A stretch of 64,000 nt of DNA from an uncultured Lachnospiraceae bacterium (GTDB taxonomy: Bacteria > Bacillota > Clostridia > Lachnospirales > Lachnospiraceae): NCBI GenBank assembly GCA_947169385.1, contig CAMVPR010000004.1, positions 1-64,000 of the forward strand, written 5' to 3'. The notes under the pieces were generated by a model. The model saw nothing but the letters and a program-made list of their open reading frames with translations. It made no database searches and was not told where the DNA came from. Numbering within the stretch: position 1 is the first letter of the stretch; every line of letters begins with the position of its first letter. Of this stretch, positions 11,352-21,509 are shown piece after piece. A program made the position numbers and the translations under genes.

Positions 11352-12203
11352 TTAATCGTTAAAGAATCTCACTATGTCATCATAGTGTTCCTTAGCATCA
11401 AGGAAACCTGACTTATATAGCTCCTTGATTGCTTCTTTGTCTTTCTCAAGTCTGCCAATGGTTACAGGTACCTTCGGCCTTAACACAAAGACTTTACCTT
11501 CTTCTTGCTGTTCTTTAATATAATCAAGCGTATCGTTATATACTTCCGGTCTGTTCTTAACAGCTTCAATAAGCTTAGGATACGCTCTATATCTAACCTT
11601 CATAAGTTGGTTGGTTCCTCTTGAACTCTTCTTTCTGTAGTCCTCATCCCTGGTTAATACAACAAGGTTCTTGCTGTTAAGCTCTTCAGCTTTTCTGATT
11701 GGAATCGAATCAGACAAACCACCGTCCAAATAATGTCCGTCACCAATATCAACAACTTTGGTGAAAAACGGAAGACATCCGGACGCCCATATCCAGTCCA
11801 TCTCATTCTTTACATCATTTGACAAATGATACACTGCCTCGCCGGTATCACAATCTGTAACCACAGCGTAGAAGTTCATAGGATTGTTGAGAGCAGTCTC
11901 ATAATCATAAGGCAAAAGCTTGTTAGGAACTGTGTCCGTATGAAACTTCCTCTCGTAAAAATCTCCTGTAATAAACTTGGCCATAGGCGAAGCATATTGC
12001 TTGGTATCTGCGAATTTTAAAACAACCTTGATACCGCGTTTTCTCTGCTTGGAAAGGTAGTTACACCCTTGGGTGGCACCTGCAGAAACACCAAAACAAT
12101 CATTAAAATATGTATCTCTCTTAATGAGATAATCAAGAACGCCGGCAGTGTAAAAGCCTCTCATTCCACCGCCTTCTAAGACAATTCCACCGTTTAAAAT
12201 CAT
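11352..12203 (-). CDS. Patatin-like phospholipase family protein
   Basis: VLEGGGMRGFYTAGVLDYL, GVSAGA (GxSxG), YLDGGLSDSIP (DGG). Confidence 0.93.
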   Translation of the reverse strand: MILNGGIVLEGGGMRGFYTAGVLDYLIKRDTYFNDCFGVSAGATQGCNYLSKQRKRGIKVVLKFADTKQYASPMAKFITGDFYERKFHTDTVPNKLLPYDYETALNNPMNFYAVVTDCDTGEAVYHLSNDVKNEMDWIWASGCLPFFTKVVDIGDGHYLDGGLSDSIPIRKAEELNSKNLVVLTRDEDYRKKSSRGTNQLMKVRYRAYPKLIEAVKNRPEVYNDTLDYIKEQQEEGKVFVLRPKVPVTIGRLEKDKEAIKELYKSGFLDAKEHYDDIVRFFND

Positions 12204-12235
12204 ATTACATCCCTCTATCTTAACATATAACAAAA

Positions 12236-12262
12236 GGGGAGCTATAAGCTCCCCCGCATAAA
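12236..12262 (-). terminator. Rho-independent terminator after rpsO
   Basis: Minus strand GGGGGAGCTTATAGCTCCCCTTTTG. Confidence 0.8.
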
Positions 12263-12265
12263 ATC

Positions 12266-12532
12266 TTACTTTCTAAGTCCAAGCTTCTCAATAAGAGCAC
12301 GATATCCTTCGATATCCTTAGCCTTTAAGTAAGCCAAAAGACGACGTCTCTGACCTACCATCTTAAGTAAGCCTCTTCTTGAATGATGATCCTTAGGATT
12401 AACATCCAAATGCTGGTTAAGATCCTTGATACGAGCTGTCAAAAGTGCAACCTGTACTTCAACAGAACCTGTATCGTTGCTGTCCTTACCATAAGTATTG
12501 ATGATATCCTGCTTCATCTCTTTAGTTACCAT
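12266..12532 (-). CDS. rpsO: Ribosomal protein S15
   Basis: 88 aa; [35 protein letters not shown]. Confidence 0.99.
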   Translation of the reverse strand: MVTKEMKQDIINTYGKDSNDTGSVEVQVALLTARIKDLNQHLDVNPKDHHSRRGLLKMVGQRRRLLAYLKAKDIEGYRALIEKLGLRK

Positions 12533-12653
12533 AGCTTTAATCTCCTTTCATATTCTTATATGCCAATCACCAAGGATTAGGTCGGAGTGTCCCATTCCCT
12601 AGCAATGGTCGTCAAACATTAGCGATTATATCACAGCATTTAACATTTGTAAA
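12533..12653 (-). promoter_or_regulatory. rpsO promoter (TTTACA-17-TATAAT) and ~85-nt leader
   Basis: RC of 12625-12653 reads TTTACA N17 TATAAT; leader contains GCTAGGGAATGGGACACTCCGACCTAATCC. Confidence 0.6.
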
Positions 12654-12662
12654 GGAAAACAT

Positions 12663-13583
12663 CTATCCAAATTGCTTTTTTACATAACTCTTGGCGTAGA
12701 GGATGTTGTTCTCCATCTCGCTTTGCAGCTCCATAACTGAGCCAAATTTCTTCTCAGGTCTTATAAACTCCAAGAGTTCTATCTTCATCATTCTGTCATA
12801 TACATCTTTATAAAAGTTAAACAGATTGGTCTCAGCCAGCAAATGATGACCGTTAACCGTAGGCTTAAAACCTATATTGGTAACGCCATAGACCAACTCT
12901 CCCTCAATGTAATTCCTAGTAACATAGACTCCCTTTAAAGGTACGAACTGCTCTGCCGGCATTCTTACGTTAGTTGTAGGAATACCTATTGTTCTTCCAA
13001 GCTCTCTTCCGTGGATAATCTGCCCCTCTATAGAATATGGGCGCCCAAGCATTTCATTTGCCTTAACTATATCGCCGTTGGACAGATACTCTCTAATCAT
13101 TGAACTCGATACCCTTATCTCACCCTCGGTGACGTCTGGTACGATTACAACTTCTATGCCGTATTCAGTAGACATCTCTTTAAGCCACAAAGCACTTCCT
13201 TCTCTGCCTTTGCCGAATCTAAAGTCCTCGCCTATAACGACAACCTTAGCGGATAATCTTCCAATCAGAATATCTCTGGTGAATTCTTCCCTGGTCATAT
13301 TCATTAGATTGTCGTCAAATGTATAACTTGCCATGTAATCTATTCCAAGTTTCTCGAAAAACCTAATCCTCTCTTCCTCCCTCATAATCGGGAGAAGACC
13401 AGGATCATTAAACTCCAATATACTCTTGTCAAATGTAAACACAGCGCTTTTAAGTTCGTTAGATTTTCTCTTTATGACCTCGCCTATCAATTTTTGGTGG
13501 CCAACATGTATACCGTCGAACTTACCCAATGCGATAACACACGGCGGAAATATTGTATTAACCGGATTGTGATAATAATTCAT
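12663..13583 (-). CDS. ribF: Bifunctional riboflavin kinase/FAD synthetase
   Basis: GKFDGIHVGHQKLI, FRFGKGREG, GIPTTNV, GVTNIGFKPT. Confidence 0.97.
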   Translation of the reverse strand: MNYYHNPVNTIFPPCVIALGKFDGIHVGHQKLIGEVIKRKSNELKSAVFTFDKSILEFNDPGLLPIMREEERIRFFEKLGIDYMASYTFDDNLMNMTREEFTRDILIGRLSAKVVVIGEDFRFGKGREGSALWLKEMSTEYGIEVVIVPDVTEGEIRVSSSMIREYLSNGDIVKANEMLGRPYSIEGQIIHGRELGRTIGIPTTNVRMPAEQFVPLKGVYVTRNYIEGELVYGVTNIGFKPTVNGHHLLAETNLFNFYKDVYDRMMKIELLEFIRPEKKFGSVMELQSEMENNILYAKSYVKKQFG

Positions 13584-13594
13584 AACACATCTTC

Positions 13595-14479
13595 CTATCT
13601 GGTAAAAAACAGCTTAACTGGTTTATATAATCTCTCGCCCTTAACATACTTATAGACCCCTATAAAAGTACCGTCTTGCTTATAAACCCTTATCTCTTCA
13701 TAGTTGACATTTAACTCATTTTTATAAAATGAATTGCCGTTATCTGCCTTTTTGTTGAGTTCTTCATTTATAACAACTTTAGGAATATCGCTAAACATCA
13801 AGTCTACGCTCTTTATGTAATCCTCTATCTTACCTTCATCGACTAACTTTTCAACCTCGTCAAGTTTAATCGCATCTTCTATATTAAATACACCGACTCT
13901 GCTTCTGACAAGGCTCTCCATTGCTGCACCGCAGCCTAACTTCTCTCCGATATCTCTGCACAAACTTCTGATATATGTTCCTTTAGAGCAACCAATCTTC
14001 ATAGTCACAAGCGGAAGATCAATATTTATAATATCTATTCCTTCAATAGTAATACGCCTTGGCTTTCTCTCTATTGTGACTCCTTCTCTTGCAAGTTCGT
14101 AGAGCTTTTTGCCGTTGACTTTAAGCGCGGAATACATAGGTGGTATCTGGTCTATCTCTCCGACAAATGAGGCTACCGCTTCTTCTATATTTTCTTTAGC
14201 AACATCAACATTAGATGTTGATAAAATGTTGCCGGTCATATCCTCTGTGTCGGTTGTTACACCGAGCCTCATAACCGCTTCGTACTCTTTGCTTCTGTCG
14301 GCGATTAAGTCAACAAGCTTGGTTCCTTTGCCAATGCAACATGGGAGTACACCTACCGCCTCAGGGTCTAAGGTTCCGGTGTGACCGATTTTTTTGATGT
14401 GGAGGATTCCTCTTAGTCTTGCGACCACGTCGTGGGAGGTATAACCTCGCTCTTTGTATATGTTTATTATACCGTCCAT
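13595..14479 (-). CDS. truB: tRNA pseudouridine(55) synthase
   Basis: IINIYKERGYTSHDVVARLR, IGHTGTLDPEAVGVLP. Confidence 0.97.
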   Translation of the reverse strand: MDGIINIYKERGYTSHDVVARLRGILHIKKIGHTGTLDPEAVGVLPCCIGKGTKLVDLIADRSKEYEAVMRLGVTTDTEDMTGNILSTSNVDVAKENIEEAVASFVGEIDQIPPMYSALKVNGKKLYELAREGVTIERKPRRITIEGIDIINIDLPLVTMKIGCSKGTYIRSLCRDIGEKLGCGAAMESLVRSRVGVFNIEDAIKLDEVEKLVDEGKIEDYIKSVDLMFSDIPKVVINEELNKKADNGNSFYKNELNVNYEEIRVYKQDGTFIGVYKYVKGERLYKPVKLFFTR

Positions 14480-14509
14480 TTACATTTCCTCATAGATTCA
14501 TATACATCC

Positions 14510-14570
14510 CGTAGCGGCGAACATCGTTCGCCATTATGGAGCACGCTGTGCTCCGCTACGATTAAATAGA
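14510..14570. repeat. Full copy of compound palindromic dispersed repeat
   Basis: CGTAGCG-GCGAACATCGTTCGC-CATTAT-GGAGCACGCTGTGCTCC-GCTACG: outer inverted arms enclosing two hairpins. Confidence 0.85.
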
Positions 14571-14574
14571 GTAA

Positions 14575-14606
14575 AAAAAGCCCGGCCATACGTCCGGGCT
14601 AAAAAT
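14575..14606 (-). terminator. Rho-independent terminator downstream of nrnA
   Basis: Minus strand TTTTTAGCCCGGACGTATGGCCGGGCTTTTTTT. Confidence 0.85.
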
Positions 14607-14607
14607 C

Positions 14608-15581
14608 CTAAAGTTGCTCTTTAATCTCATCAATAAGAAGTCTTATTCCTTCTTCGGCAGAACCTTCAATCGTACACCCTGCGGCTCTGACATGTCCACC
14701 GCCACCAAACTTAACGGCAATCTTACTCACGTCCACTATATCATTGGATCTCATAGAATACTTAAAAGTGCCGTCTCCTTCAGTCTCATAAGCAAATATA
14801 GCGGCCTCAACGCCCTCGGTTATCCTAAGTTGATCAACAATTCCCTCTAAATCAGGTTTAGAAGCGTTGTATATCTTAAAGTATTCCCTCGGCACAACTC
14901 CGGTTATAACTCTGCCACCAAGATGAAGCTCACTCTCAAGAAGAACTCTCGCAAGTATGAGGTTCTGAGTGTATGTCTTATGATAAAAAGTTCCGTCAAT
15001 CATCTTAGAGGAACTGACTCCGCACTCAAGCAAAGCACCTGCTATCTCCATGGTATGTCTCGTTGTATTAGAGTGTTTAAACACACCTGTATCATGGATA
15101 ATTCCAAGATAAATAGCATCTGCAACCCGTTTAGAAAGAAGTGGATACTCCTTATCTTCCCTAAAAGCGATTAGGTCATACACCGCTTCAGCGGCAGAAC
15201 TTGACTCAAACACAAGGTTAAGTCTGGCGTATCGCTCGTTGGTGATATGATGATCAGCTAATATCTTATCCCTCTCTCGGTATTACTTGTATCAAGCGCA
15301 ATAAATAAATCATATGTAGGCGCAGAATGTACAGCCTCCTTAAATGAATCTTCATCGACACAAGTACATGCATCTTCAATACCTTCAAGAATCGTAAATT
15401 CCTTAGAATATTCGCCAAGATAGCATTTGACTTCTTTGTCAGGATAATTCTCAATTATATAGTTATATAGACCTATAGAAGAACCTACGCAGTCCCCGTC
15501 AGGTTTCTTATGACCGCCGATAGCTATAGTCTTGGCACTCTCAATCGCATGCCAAAATTGAGACATTAACTGTTTCTCCAT
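14608..15581 (-). pseudogene. nrnA: DHH-family phosphoesterase NrnA (oligoribonuclease/pAp phosphatase), split by a -1 frameshift near 15270
   Basis: ORFs 15258..15581 (GGHKKPDGDCVGSS, FIALDTSNTERG) and 14608..15213 (SSSAAEAVYDLI...FGGGGHVRAAGC) are two halves of one DHH/DHHA1 protein; restored reading ERG|DKILADHHITNERYARLNLVFESSSAAEAVYD. Confidence 0.9.
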
Positions 15582-15595
15582 ACTATCCCTCCAGA

Positions 15596-16036
15596 TTACT
15601 CTTCGTCATCTTCCTCTTCATCATCCGAAAAATCAGCCTCACTCATGTCGAGCATCTCTTCGTCTGCATCTTCATAAGTTCCGTCTTTCTTAGCAATCTC
15701 GTCTAATCTCTTAGACATATTGACACCATATTCGATAGATGTATCAAGGACAAATGTTATCTCAGGCGTATTCCTGAGATTAACTGTTCTCGCAAGCTCT
15801 CTTCTGGCAAATCCAGCCGAGCTCTTAAGACCTGCTAAAGTCTCTTCCTTAGCATTCTCGTCGCCCAATACACTTATATATACTTTACAGAACTTGAGGT
15901 CAGGTGTAACCTCACAGTCCACTACCGTTGTCATAGGATGTATTCTTGGGTCCTTGAGCTTCTGATCGATGATCTTGCTCATCTCGCGTCTGACTTCCTC
16001 ACTGACTCTGGTATTCTTAACACTATTCTTTCTCAT
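15596..16036 (-). CDS. rbfA: Ribosome-binding factor A
   Basis: EEVRREMSKIIDQKLKDPRI...VTPDLKFCKVYISVLG; acidic tail. Confidence 0.96.
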   Translation of the reverse strand: MRKNSVKNTRVSEEVRREMSKIIDQKLKDPRIHPMTTVVDCEVTPDLKFCKVYISVLGDENAKEETLAGLKSSAGFARRELARTVNLRNTPEITFVLDTSIEYGVNMSKRLDEIAKKDGTYEDADEEMLDMSEADFSDDEEEDDEE

Positions 16037-16046
16037 AATCAACCTC

Positions 16047-18803
16047 CTACTTTCTAGGAACCTCAACCATGATATATGCCTGCATGTGGTCGCCTTCCTT
16101 CAAGTTGCTGAACTCTTCTAATACTATACCACATTCGTAGCCTGCTTTCACCTCTTTTACATCATCTGTGAAACGTTTAAGAGATGCGAGCTTGCCCTCG
16201 TGAATCTGCTCGCCGTCACGAGTTACCCTAACTGTAGAATCCTTAGTGATTCTACCATCAAGCACATATGATCCTGCAATTATACCGGCTGCAGATGACT
16301 TGAAGAGCTGTCTTACCTCAACTTCACCGATAACCTTCTCCTCGTAGATAGGATCAAGCATACCCTTCATAGCTGCCTCGATATCCTCGATAGCATTGTA
16401 GATTACACTATAAAGTCTTATATCAACATCCTCCTGCTCAGCAGCTGATTTAGCCATAGCATCAGGACGCACATTAAATCCGATGATGATAGCATTTGAC
16501 GCAGATGCCAAAACAACGTCTGACTCGTTAATCGCGCCGACACCACCATGGATAACCTTAATAACAACTTCCTCGTTAGAGAGCTTAAGAAGACTGTTCT
16601 TAACCGCCTCAACAGATCCCTGAACGTCTGCTTTAACGATCAACGCAAGCTCTTTGACATTACCTGCCTGAATCTGATCATAAAGATCGTCAAGCGAAAG
16701 TCTCATCTTGGTATCCTTAAGCATTTGCTCTCTACCTACTGCCTTGTAGGTCTCAGCCATATTTCTGGCTTCCTTCTCGGTCTGAGGTGATAGGAATACC
16801 TCACCTGCCATAGGAACATCGTTAAGACCAAGTATCTTAACAGGTTTAGAAGGACCTGCCTTGCTAACTCTCTTACCTTTATCGTCAACCATCGCTCTAA
16901 CCTTACCGTAAGCGTTAGCTGCAACGATTGAATCTCCAACTCTTAATGTACCCTTCTGAACAAGCAATGTTGCTACAGGGCCTCTTGTCTTGTCAAGCTG
17001 TGCCTCTATAACAACACCTCTAGCCTTACGGTTCTTGTTAGCCTTAAGCTCAAGCACCTCGGCTGTAAGGAGAACCATCTCTAAGAGGTTCTTAATACCC
17101 TCTTTGGTATGTGCAGATACAGGACAGAAAATGGTAGAACCGCCCCACTCTTCTGCAACAAGCTCATATTCCATAAGCTCCTGCTTAACTCTCTCAACAT
17201 TTGCAGAAGGCTTATCAATCTTGTTGACTGCAACAATAATCTCGATACCCGCTGCCTTAGCATGGTTGATAGCCTCGATTGTCTGTGGCATAACACCGTC
17301 ATCAGCTGCAACAACAAGGATTGCGATATCTGTAGACTGTGCACCACGCATACGCATCGCTGTAAACGCCTCATGTCCCGGTGTATCAAGGAAAGTAATC
17401 TTCTTGTCGCCAACCTTAACAACAGAAGCACCGATATGCTGTGTAATACCACCTGCCTCGTCGCCGGTTACATTACTTGAACGGATTGCGTCAAGGAGTG
17501 ATGTCTTACCATGGTCAACGTGACCCATTACGCAGACAACAGGTGGGCGCTCAACCATGAGCTTCTCATCCTCTTCGTCCTCCTTAAGCATCTCTGCTAT
17601 AACGTCAACCTTCTCCTCTAAATCTGCAATATAATTGTACTCTAATGCAATCTCAGCAGCCTCGTCAAATGAAAGCTCCTGGTTCATTGTAACTACTTTA
17701 CCTGCAAGGAAAAGCTTCTGGATAAGCTTAGCAGGAGTTACATTAATCTTCTCTCCAAGCTCCTGAATTGTAAGAGACTCAGGAAGCTCGATTGTCTTGA
17801 TTGTATCCTCAGCCTTCTTCTTAGGCTCTGGTTTCTTAATCTCAGGCTCTTCCTTCTGTCCCTTTTTCTTCTTCTTGCCGCCTCTTAACTGATTGTCATA
17901 CTCTTCATTCTCGTTCTTGAACTTCTTATCGTACTTGTCGATATCCTTCTGCTTATCACCCTTTTTCTTCTTGCTCTGTGGCTTATCGACCGTCTCAAGG
18001 CTGCTGATAGCATGGTCAATATTTCTTGAACCTCTGTTATCATTTCTGTCACGGTTGAAGTTACGATTGTCATTATCTCTTCTTCTGTTATCGCCCTTCT
18101 GACCTCTGTTATCATTTCTGTTGTCGTTTCTGTTATCGTTGTTGCGATCACGATTTCTGTCACGATTATCGTTGTTATTTCTTCTGTTATCGTTACCTCT
18201 GCTATTGTTACGGTCACGATTTCTATCCTGATTATCGTTTCTGTTATCAGTATTCTTGTTAGGCTGCTTATTCTCCTCGCGCTTGTTATCTGCCTTAGTT
18301 TCAGGCGCCTTAGCTACCTCTTCTTTCTTAGGAGCTGCTGCTTTATCTCCGTCTTTAGACTTCTTCTTGATGTTTACTCTAACCATCTTCTTGTTACCGT
18401 TCTCGTCGATAACCTCTTTATAGTAAACATCCTGTTTGTTGCCGTTAGCGTCAACTATTACTTTCTTGTAATATTTCTCTTTCTTAAGCTCAGCCTTCTT
18501 GTCATCTGACTTCTTAGCCGCTTCTTTCTTAGGCTCTTCCTCAACTTCCTTCTTAGGCTCCTCTTTAGCAGCCTTCTTAGGCTCTGCCTTCTCTTCCTTC
18601 TTAGGCTCTGCTTTAACATTTGCATCACCTGACATAAACTCTTTCTTTACCATCTCGGCGACGTCAACCTCTACTCCGCTGGAGGCCGTCTTGACTTCGT
18701 AACCTTTAGAATTAAGAAACTTAACTATCTCAGCGCTCTTAATCTCCTTACCCGTCTCATTTTTTATTTCTTTGACAATATCATATATCCTTATCTTAGC
18801 CAT
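16047..18803 (-). CDS. infB: Translation initiation factor IF-2 with long Asn/Arg/Asp-rich disordered region
   Basis: [36 protein letters not shown]-rich N-terminal segment. Confidence 0.98.
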   Translation of the reverse strand: MAKIRIYDIVKEIKNETGKEIKSAEIVKFLNSKGYEVKTASSGVEVDVAEMVKKEFMSGDANVKAEPKKEEKAEPKKAAKEEPKKEVEEEPKKEAAKKSDDKKAELKKEKYYKKVIVDANGNKQDVYYKEVIDENGNKKMVRVNIKKKSKDGDKAAAPKKEEVAKAPETKADNKREENKQPNKNTDNRNDNQDRNRDRNNSRGNDNRRNNNDNRDRNRDRNNDNRNDNRNDNRGQKGDNRRRDNDNRNFNRDRNDNRGSRNIDHAISSLETVDKPQSKKKKGDKQKDIDKYDKKFKNENEEYDNQLRGGKKKKKGQKEEPEIKKPEPKKKAEDTIKTIELPESLTIQELGEKINVTPAKLIQKLFLAGKVVTMNQELSFDEAAEIALEYNYIADLEEKVDVIAEMLKEDEEDEKLMVERPPVVCVMGHVDHGKTSLLDAIRSSNVTGDEAGGITQHIGASVVKVGDKKITFLDTPGHEAFTAMRMRGAQSTDIAILVVAADDGVMPQTIEAINHAKAAGIEIIVAVNKIDKPSANVERVKQELMEYELVAEEWGGSTIFCPVSAHTKEGIKNLLEMVLLTAEVLELKANKNRKARGVVIEAQLDKTRGPVATLLVQKGTLRVGDSIVAANAYGKVRAMVDDKGKRVSKAGPSKPVKILGLNDVPMAGEVFLSPQTEKEARNMAETYKAVGREQMLKDTKMRLSLDDLYDQIQAGNVKELALIVKADVQGSVEAVKNSLLKLSNEEVVIKVIHGGVGAINESDVVLASASNAIIIGFNVRPDAMAKSAAEQEDVDIRLYSVIYNAIEDIEAAMKGMLDPIYEEKVIGEVEVRQLFKSSAAGIIAGSYVLDGRITKDSTVRVTRDGEQIHEGKLASLKRFTDDVKEVKAGYECGIVLEEFSNLKEGDHMQAYIMVEVPRK

Positions 18804-19123
18804 TAATCTTCCTCCTGCTTTAAGATTATCTTCTCGATGGCATTTTTAAACCCATCATCTAATATCGCGAGCGATGCTCTCGTCGTCTTGCCTATGGCAT
18901 GACCAAGCTCATCCTTAGTCGCAAATTCATAACAACTCACTTCATAGTAACTACATTTGTCTCTAAAAAGCTTCTTGGTATTATCGGAAGCGTCCTCTGC
19001 GACAATGCAAAGAAGCGCCTTACCCTCTTTAACTGACTTCTCGGTCATAAACTCACCGCTTACAACCTTGCCTGCCCTTGTTGCGAGCCCCAACATATTA
19101 AGAAGCTTAGCTTTGTTATCCAT
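18803..19123 (-). CDS. L7Ae/L30e-like ribosomal protein (YlxQ family)
   Basis: [51 protein letters not shown]; position between ylxR and infB. Confidence 0.92.
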   Translation of the reverse strand: MDNKAKLLNMLGLATRAGKVVSGEFMTEKSVKEGKALLCIVAEDASDNTKKLFRDKCSYYEVSCYEFATKDELGHAIGKTTRASLAILDDGFKNAIEKIILKQEED

Positions 19124-19403
19124 CAGCACCAACCTCCTTAATAAGCTCATCATATATACTCTCAGGAATCTCAACCTTAAGGGATCTTGCTAAGCCCTTG
19201 TTCTTACGAGCCTTCTTAAAACACTCTTCATTATTGCAAATGTAAGCGCCACGCCCGTTAGCCCTCAAAGTCTTATCAAGAACTATCTGCCCTTCAGGAG
19301 TCTTGATTACCCTGATCAATTCTTTTTTGTCGAAACTATTTCTACAGCCCACACAAGTTCTTAGAGCCGGTTTACTACCCAATAAAATCACTTCCTTAAA
19401 CAA
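19116..19403 (-). CDS. ylxR: YlxR family (DUF448) protein
   Basis: LRTCVGCRNSFDKKELIRVIKTPEG...NGRGAYICNNEECF. Confidence 0.94.
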   Translation of the reverse strand: MFKEVILLGSKPALRTCVGCRNSFDKKELIRVIKTPEGQIVLDKTLRANGRGAYICNNEECFKKARKNKGLARSLKVEIPESIYDELIKEVGADG

Positions 19404-19416
19404 ATGTTATTATTAC

Positions 19417-20859
19417 TTACTCCTCCGGAAGTTCCTCTATCTCTTCGAGTTCCTCAACGTCAAGCTCTTCAAGCTCGTCTTCAGAAATCTCCTCAAATTC
19501 CTCGAACTCGTCCTCGCTAATCTCTTCAAAGTCTGAGAAATCAACTGTCTCTTCTACATCCTCAGAAACCAACTCTTCCTCAGGAAGAATCTCGTCAATA
19601 TTAGAAAATGCTGACTCTTCTTCCTCTTCTTTAGGAGCACCTGTGGTTGTGAAGTTAACGTACTCACCCTTGGTGATGTATGGAAGACCTTCTGTCCACT
19701 CTTCTTCTGAAAGCTCCTCAGCCTGTGATTCGCTCTTGATATCAATCTTATATCCGGTAAGTCTTACAGCAAGCGAAGCATTCTGTCCCTTCTTACCGAT
19801 TGCAAGTGATAACTGCTCGTCAGGAACAATAACCTTAGCACTCTTCTCACTTAAACATACTCTTACATCAATAACCTTAGATGGGCTTAATGAGTTAGCA
19901 ACAAGCTGAACCGGATCCGGATCCCAATTGATAACATCAATCTTCTCGCCCTTAAGATCGCTTACGATAGCATTGATTCTTGAACCGTTCATACCTACAC
20001 ATGCGCCGACAGCATCAACGTTAGGATCCTTAGCCCACACTGCAATCTTGGTACGGGAGCCTGCATCTCTTGCTACAGACTTGATCTCAACCGTTCCGTC
20101 CTCAATCTCTGCAACTTCTTTCTCCATAAGTCTCTTAACAAGATCTCTATGAGTTCTTGAAACAACGATTCTTGGTCCCTTCTTGTCGTCCTTAACCTCA
20201 ACGACATAAACCTTAACTCTCTCGCCTACCATGAACTGCTCGCCAGGAACACATTCCTTCTCTCTTAAAGCAACCTCGGTTCTGTCATCCAATCCGATGA
20301 TGGCGCTGTTAGATGTAACCTCATTGCCATCTTTATCTTTAAAGCTTCTCTTCTCAATACGTCTTACAACACCTGTGATAACCTCATGTTCCTTACTTCT
20401 AAAGGTGTTAAATGTGTTCTTTCTTTCGCCCTCTTTGATGTTCTGGACAATAATGCTCCTTGCATGCTGTGCAGCGATACGGTTGAAGTTCTTAGGAGTA
20501 ACCTTGACATTTACAATATCGCCTACTTCATACTTCGGATCGATAATGTGAGCCTCTGCCAAAGAAATCTCAGCAGCTCCGTCAGTCACTTCTTCAACTA
20601 CGGTCTTCTTAGCATATACTTCCATAGCACCGCTAATAGGATCTATATCCACAACAACCTCTTCTCTGTGGTGCTCAGTCTCATCATCTGAATCTTTCTT
20701 GTCATCTTTGCCGAAATTCTTCTTGTAAGCAGCAACCAAAGCGTTCTTGATAGACTCGAGCATGTCTTCCTTCTTGACACCCTTCTCCTTCTCGAGCATC
20801 TCTAAAGCTAATATAAGCTCCATTGCGTTGCTGTCTTCTGCACTCTTTTTCCTTGCCAT
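19417..20859 (-). CDS. nusA: Transcription termination/antitermination factor NusA with acidic C-terminal extension
   Basis: S1 and KH domains; VGACVGMNGSRINAIVSDLKGEKIDVINW; C-terminal EEISEDEFEEFEEISEDELEEL. Confidence 0.98.
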   Translation of the reverse strand: MARKKSAEDSNAMELILALEMLEKEKGVKKEDMLESIKNALVAAYKKNFGKDDKKDSDDETEHHREEVVVDIDPISGAMEVYAKKTVVEEVTDGAAEISLAEAHIIDPKYEVGDIVNVKVTPKNFNRIAAQHARSIIVQNIKEGERKNTFNTFRSKEHEVITGVVRRIEKRSFKDKDGNEVTSNSAIIGLDDRTEVALREKECVPGEQFMVGERVKVYVVEVKDDKKGPRIVVSRTHRDLVKRLMEKEVAEIEDGTVEIKSVARDAGSRTKIAVWAKDPNVDAVGACVGMNGSRINAIVSDLKGEKIDVINWDPDPVQLVANSLSPSKVIDVRVCLSEKSAKVIVPDEQLSLAIGKKGQNASLAVRLTGYKIDIKSESQAEELSEEEWTEGLPYITKGEYVNFTTTGAPKEEEEESAFSNIDEILPEEELVSEDVEETVDFSDFEEISEDEFEEFEEISEDELEELDVEELEEIEELPEE

Positions 20860-20880
20860 TTTACTTTCCTCCTAATAATA

Positions 20881-21345
20881 TTATTCAAATGCCAATCTAA
20901 TCATTGCAAAATCTTTGACGTTAAACTCTCTAACCTCGTCCTCGCCGTCAATTAAAATACTAGCTACATCATCTTTATAAGCCTTAAGTTCTGCCTCGAA
21001 CTCCTTAGGGCAGTCATTTGCCTTATAAAGCTTAACCTCTATTCGTTTACCGATGTTTCTTAAGTAGTCCTTCTCTTTCTTAAGAGGTCTTGTAAGTCCC
21101 GGTGAACTTACCTCCAATATATACGCTTCCTTAATGAAGTCATCCTCATCAAGCTTGACTTCAAGCTCGCGGCTAACCTCTACACAATCGTCAATGTCGA
21201 TTCCCGCTTCCTTATCAATATAGACTCTTAAGTACCAGTTAGAACCTTCCTTGATGTACTCAACATCAACAAGTTCGAAATTCTTAGAGTCAACTATCGG
21301 AGTAACAAGCTCTTCAACCTTGACCTCAATATCTCTTTTGTTCAC
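20881..21345 (-). CDS. rimP: Ribosome maturation factor RimP
   Basis: DVEYIKEGSNWYLRVYIDKEAGIDIDDCVEVSRELE, LEVSSPGLTRPLKKEKDY. Confidence 0.97.
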   Translation of the reverse strand: MNKRDIEVKVEELVTPIVDSKNFELVDVEYIKEGSNWYLRVYIDKEAGIDIDDCVEVSRELEVKLDEDDFIKEAYILEVSSPGLTRPLKKEKDYLRNIGKRIEVKLYKANDCPKEFEAELKAYKDDVASILIDGEDEVREFNVKDFAMIRLAFE

Positions 21346-21373
21346 TTAATCACCATCCCGAAACAATATGAAA

Positions 21374-21396
21374 GAGTGGGCTTCATAAGCCCACTC
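21374..21396 (-). promoter_or_regulatory. Strong hairpin in the rimP-nusA-infB operon leader
   Basis: GAGTGGGCTT-ATG-AAGCCCACTC (minus strand) followed by TTTCATATTG; candidate promoter TTGCAT-17-TAGAAT upstream. Confidence 0.6.
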
Positions 21397-21509
21397 TTCT
21401 GCCAAACTCATTATCAACATTGCATATTCTAGCACTAATCATTAGAAAATGCAAGCATTTTCTGAAATTTCTTACCAGTTTGTACATCAAGTACGGTTCC
21501 TCCAGAATA

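Noticed and set aside
15260-15280. Programmed frameshift in nrnA
   Set aside because: GAGAGAGGGAT is not a convincing slippery site and nrnA is not known to need recoding; indel or sequencing error is favoured.
16990-17523. 177-aa plus ORF opposite infB
   Set aside because: Antisense to a conserved region of infB; composition follows the codons of the real gene. The same applies to the other antisense ORFs over guaB, pnp, pheT, cysA and others.
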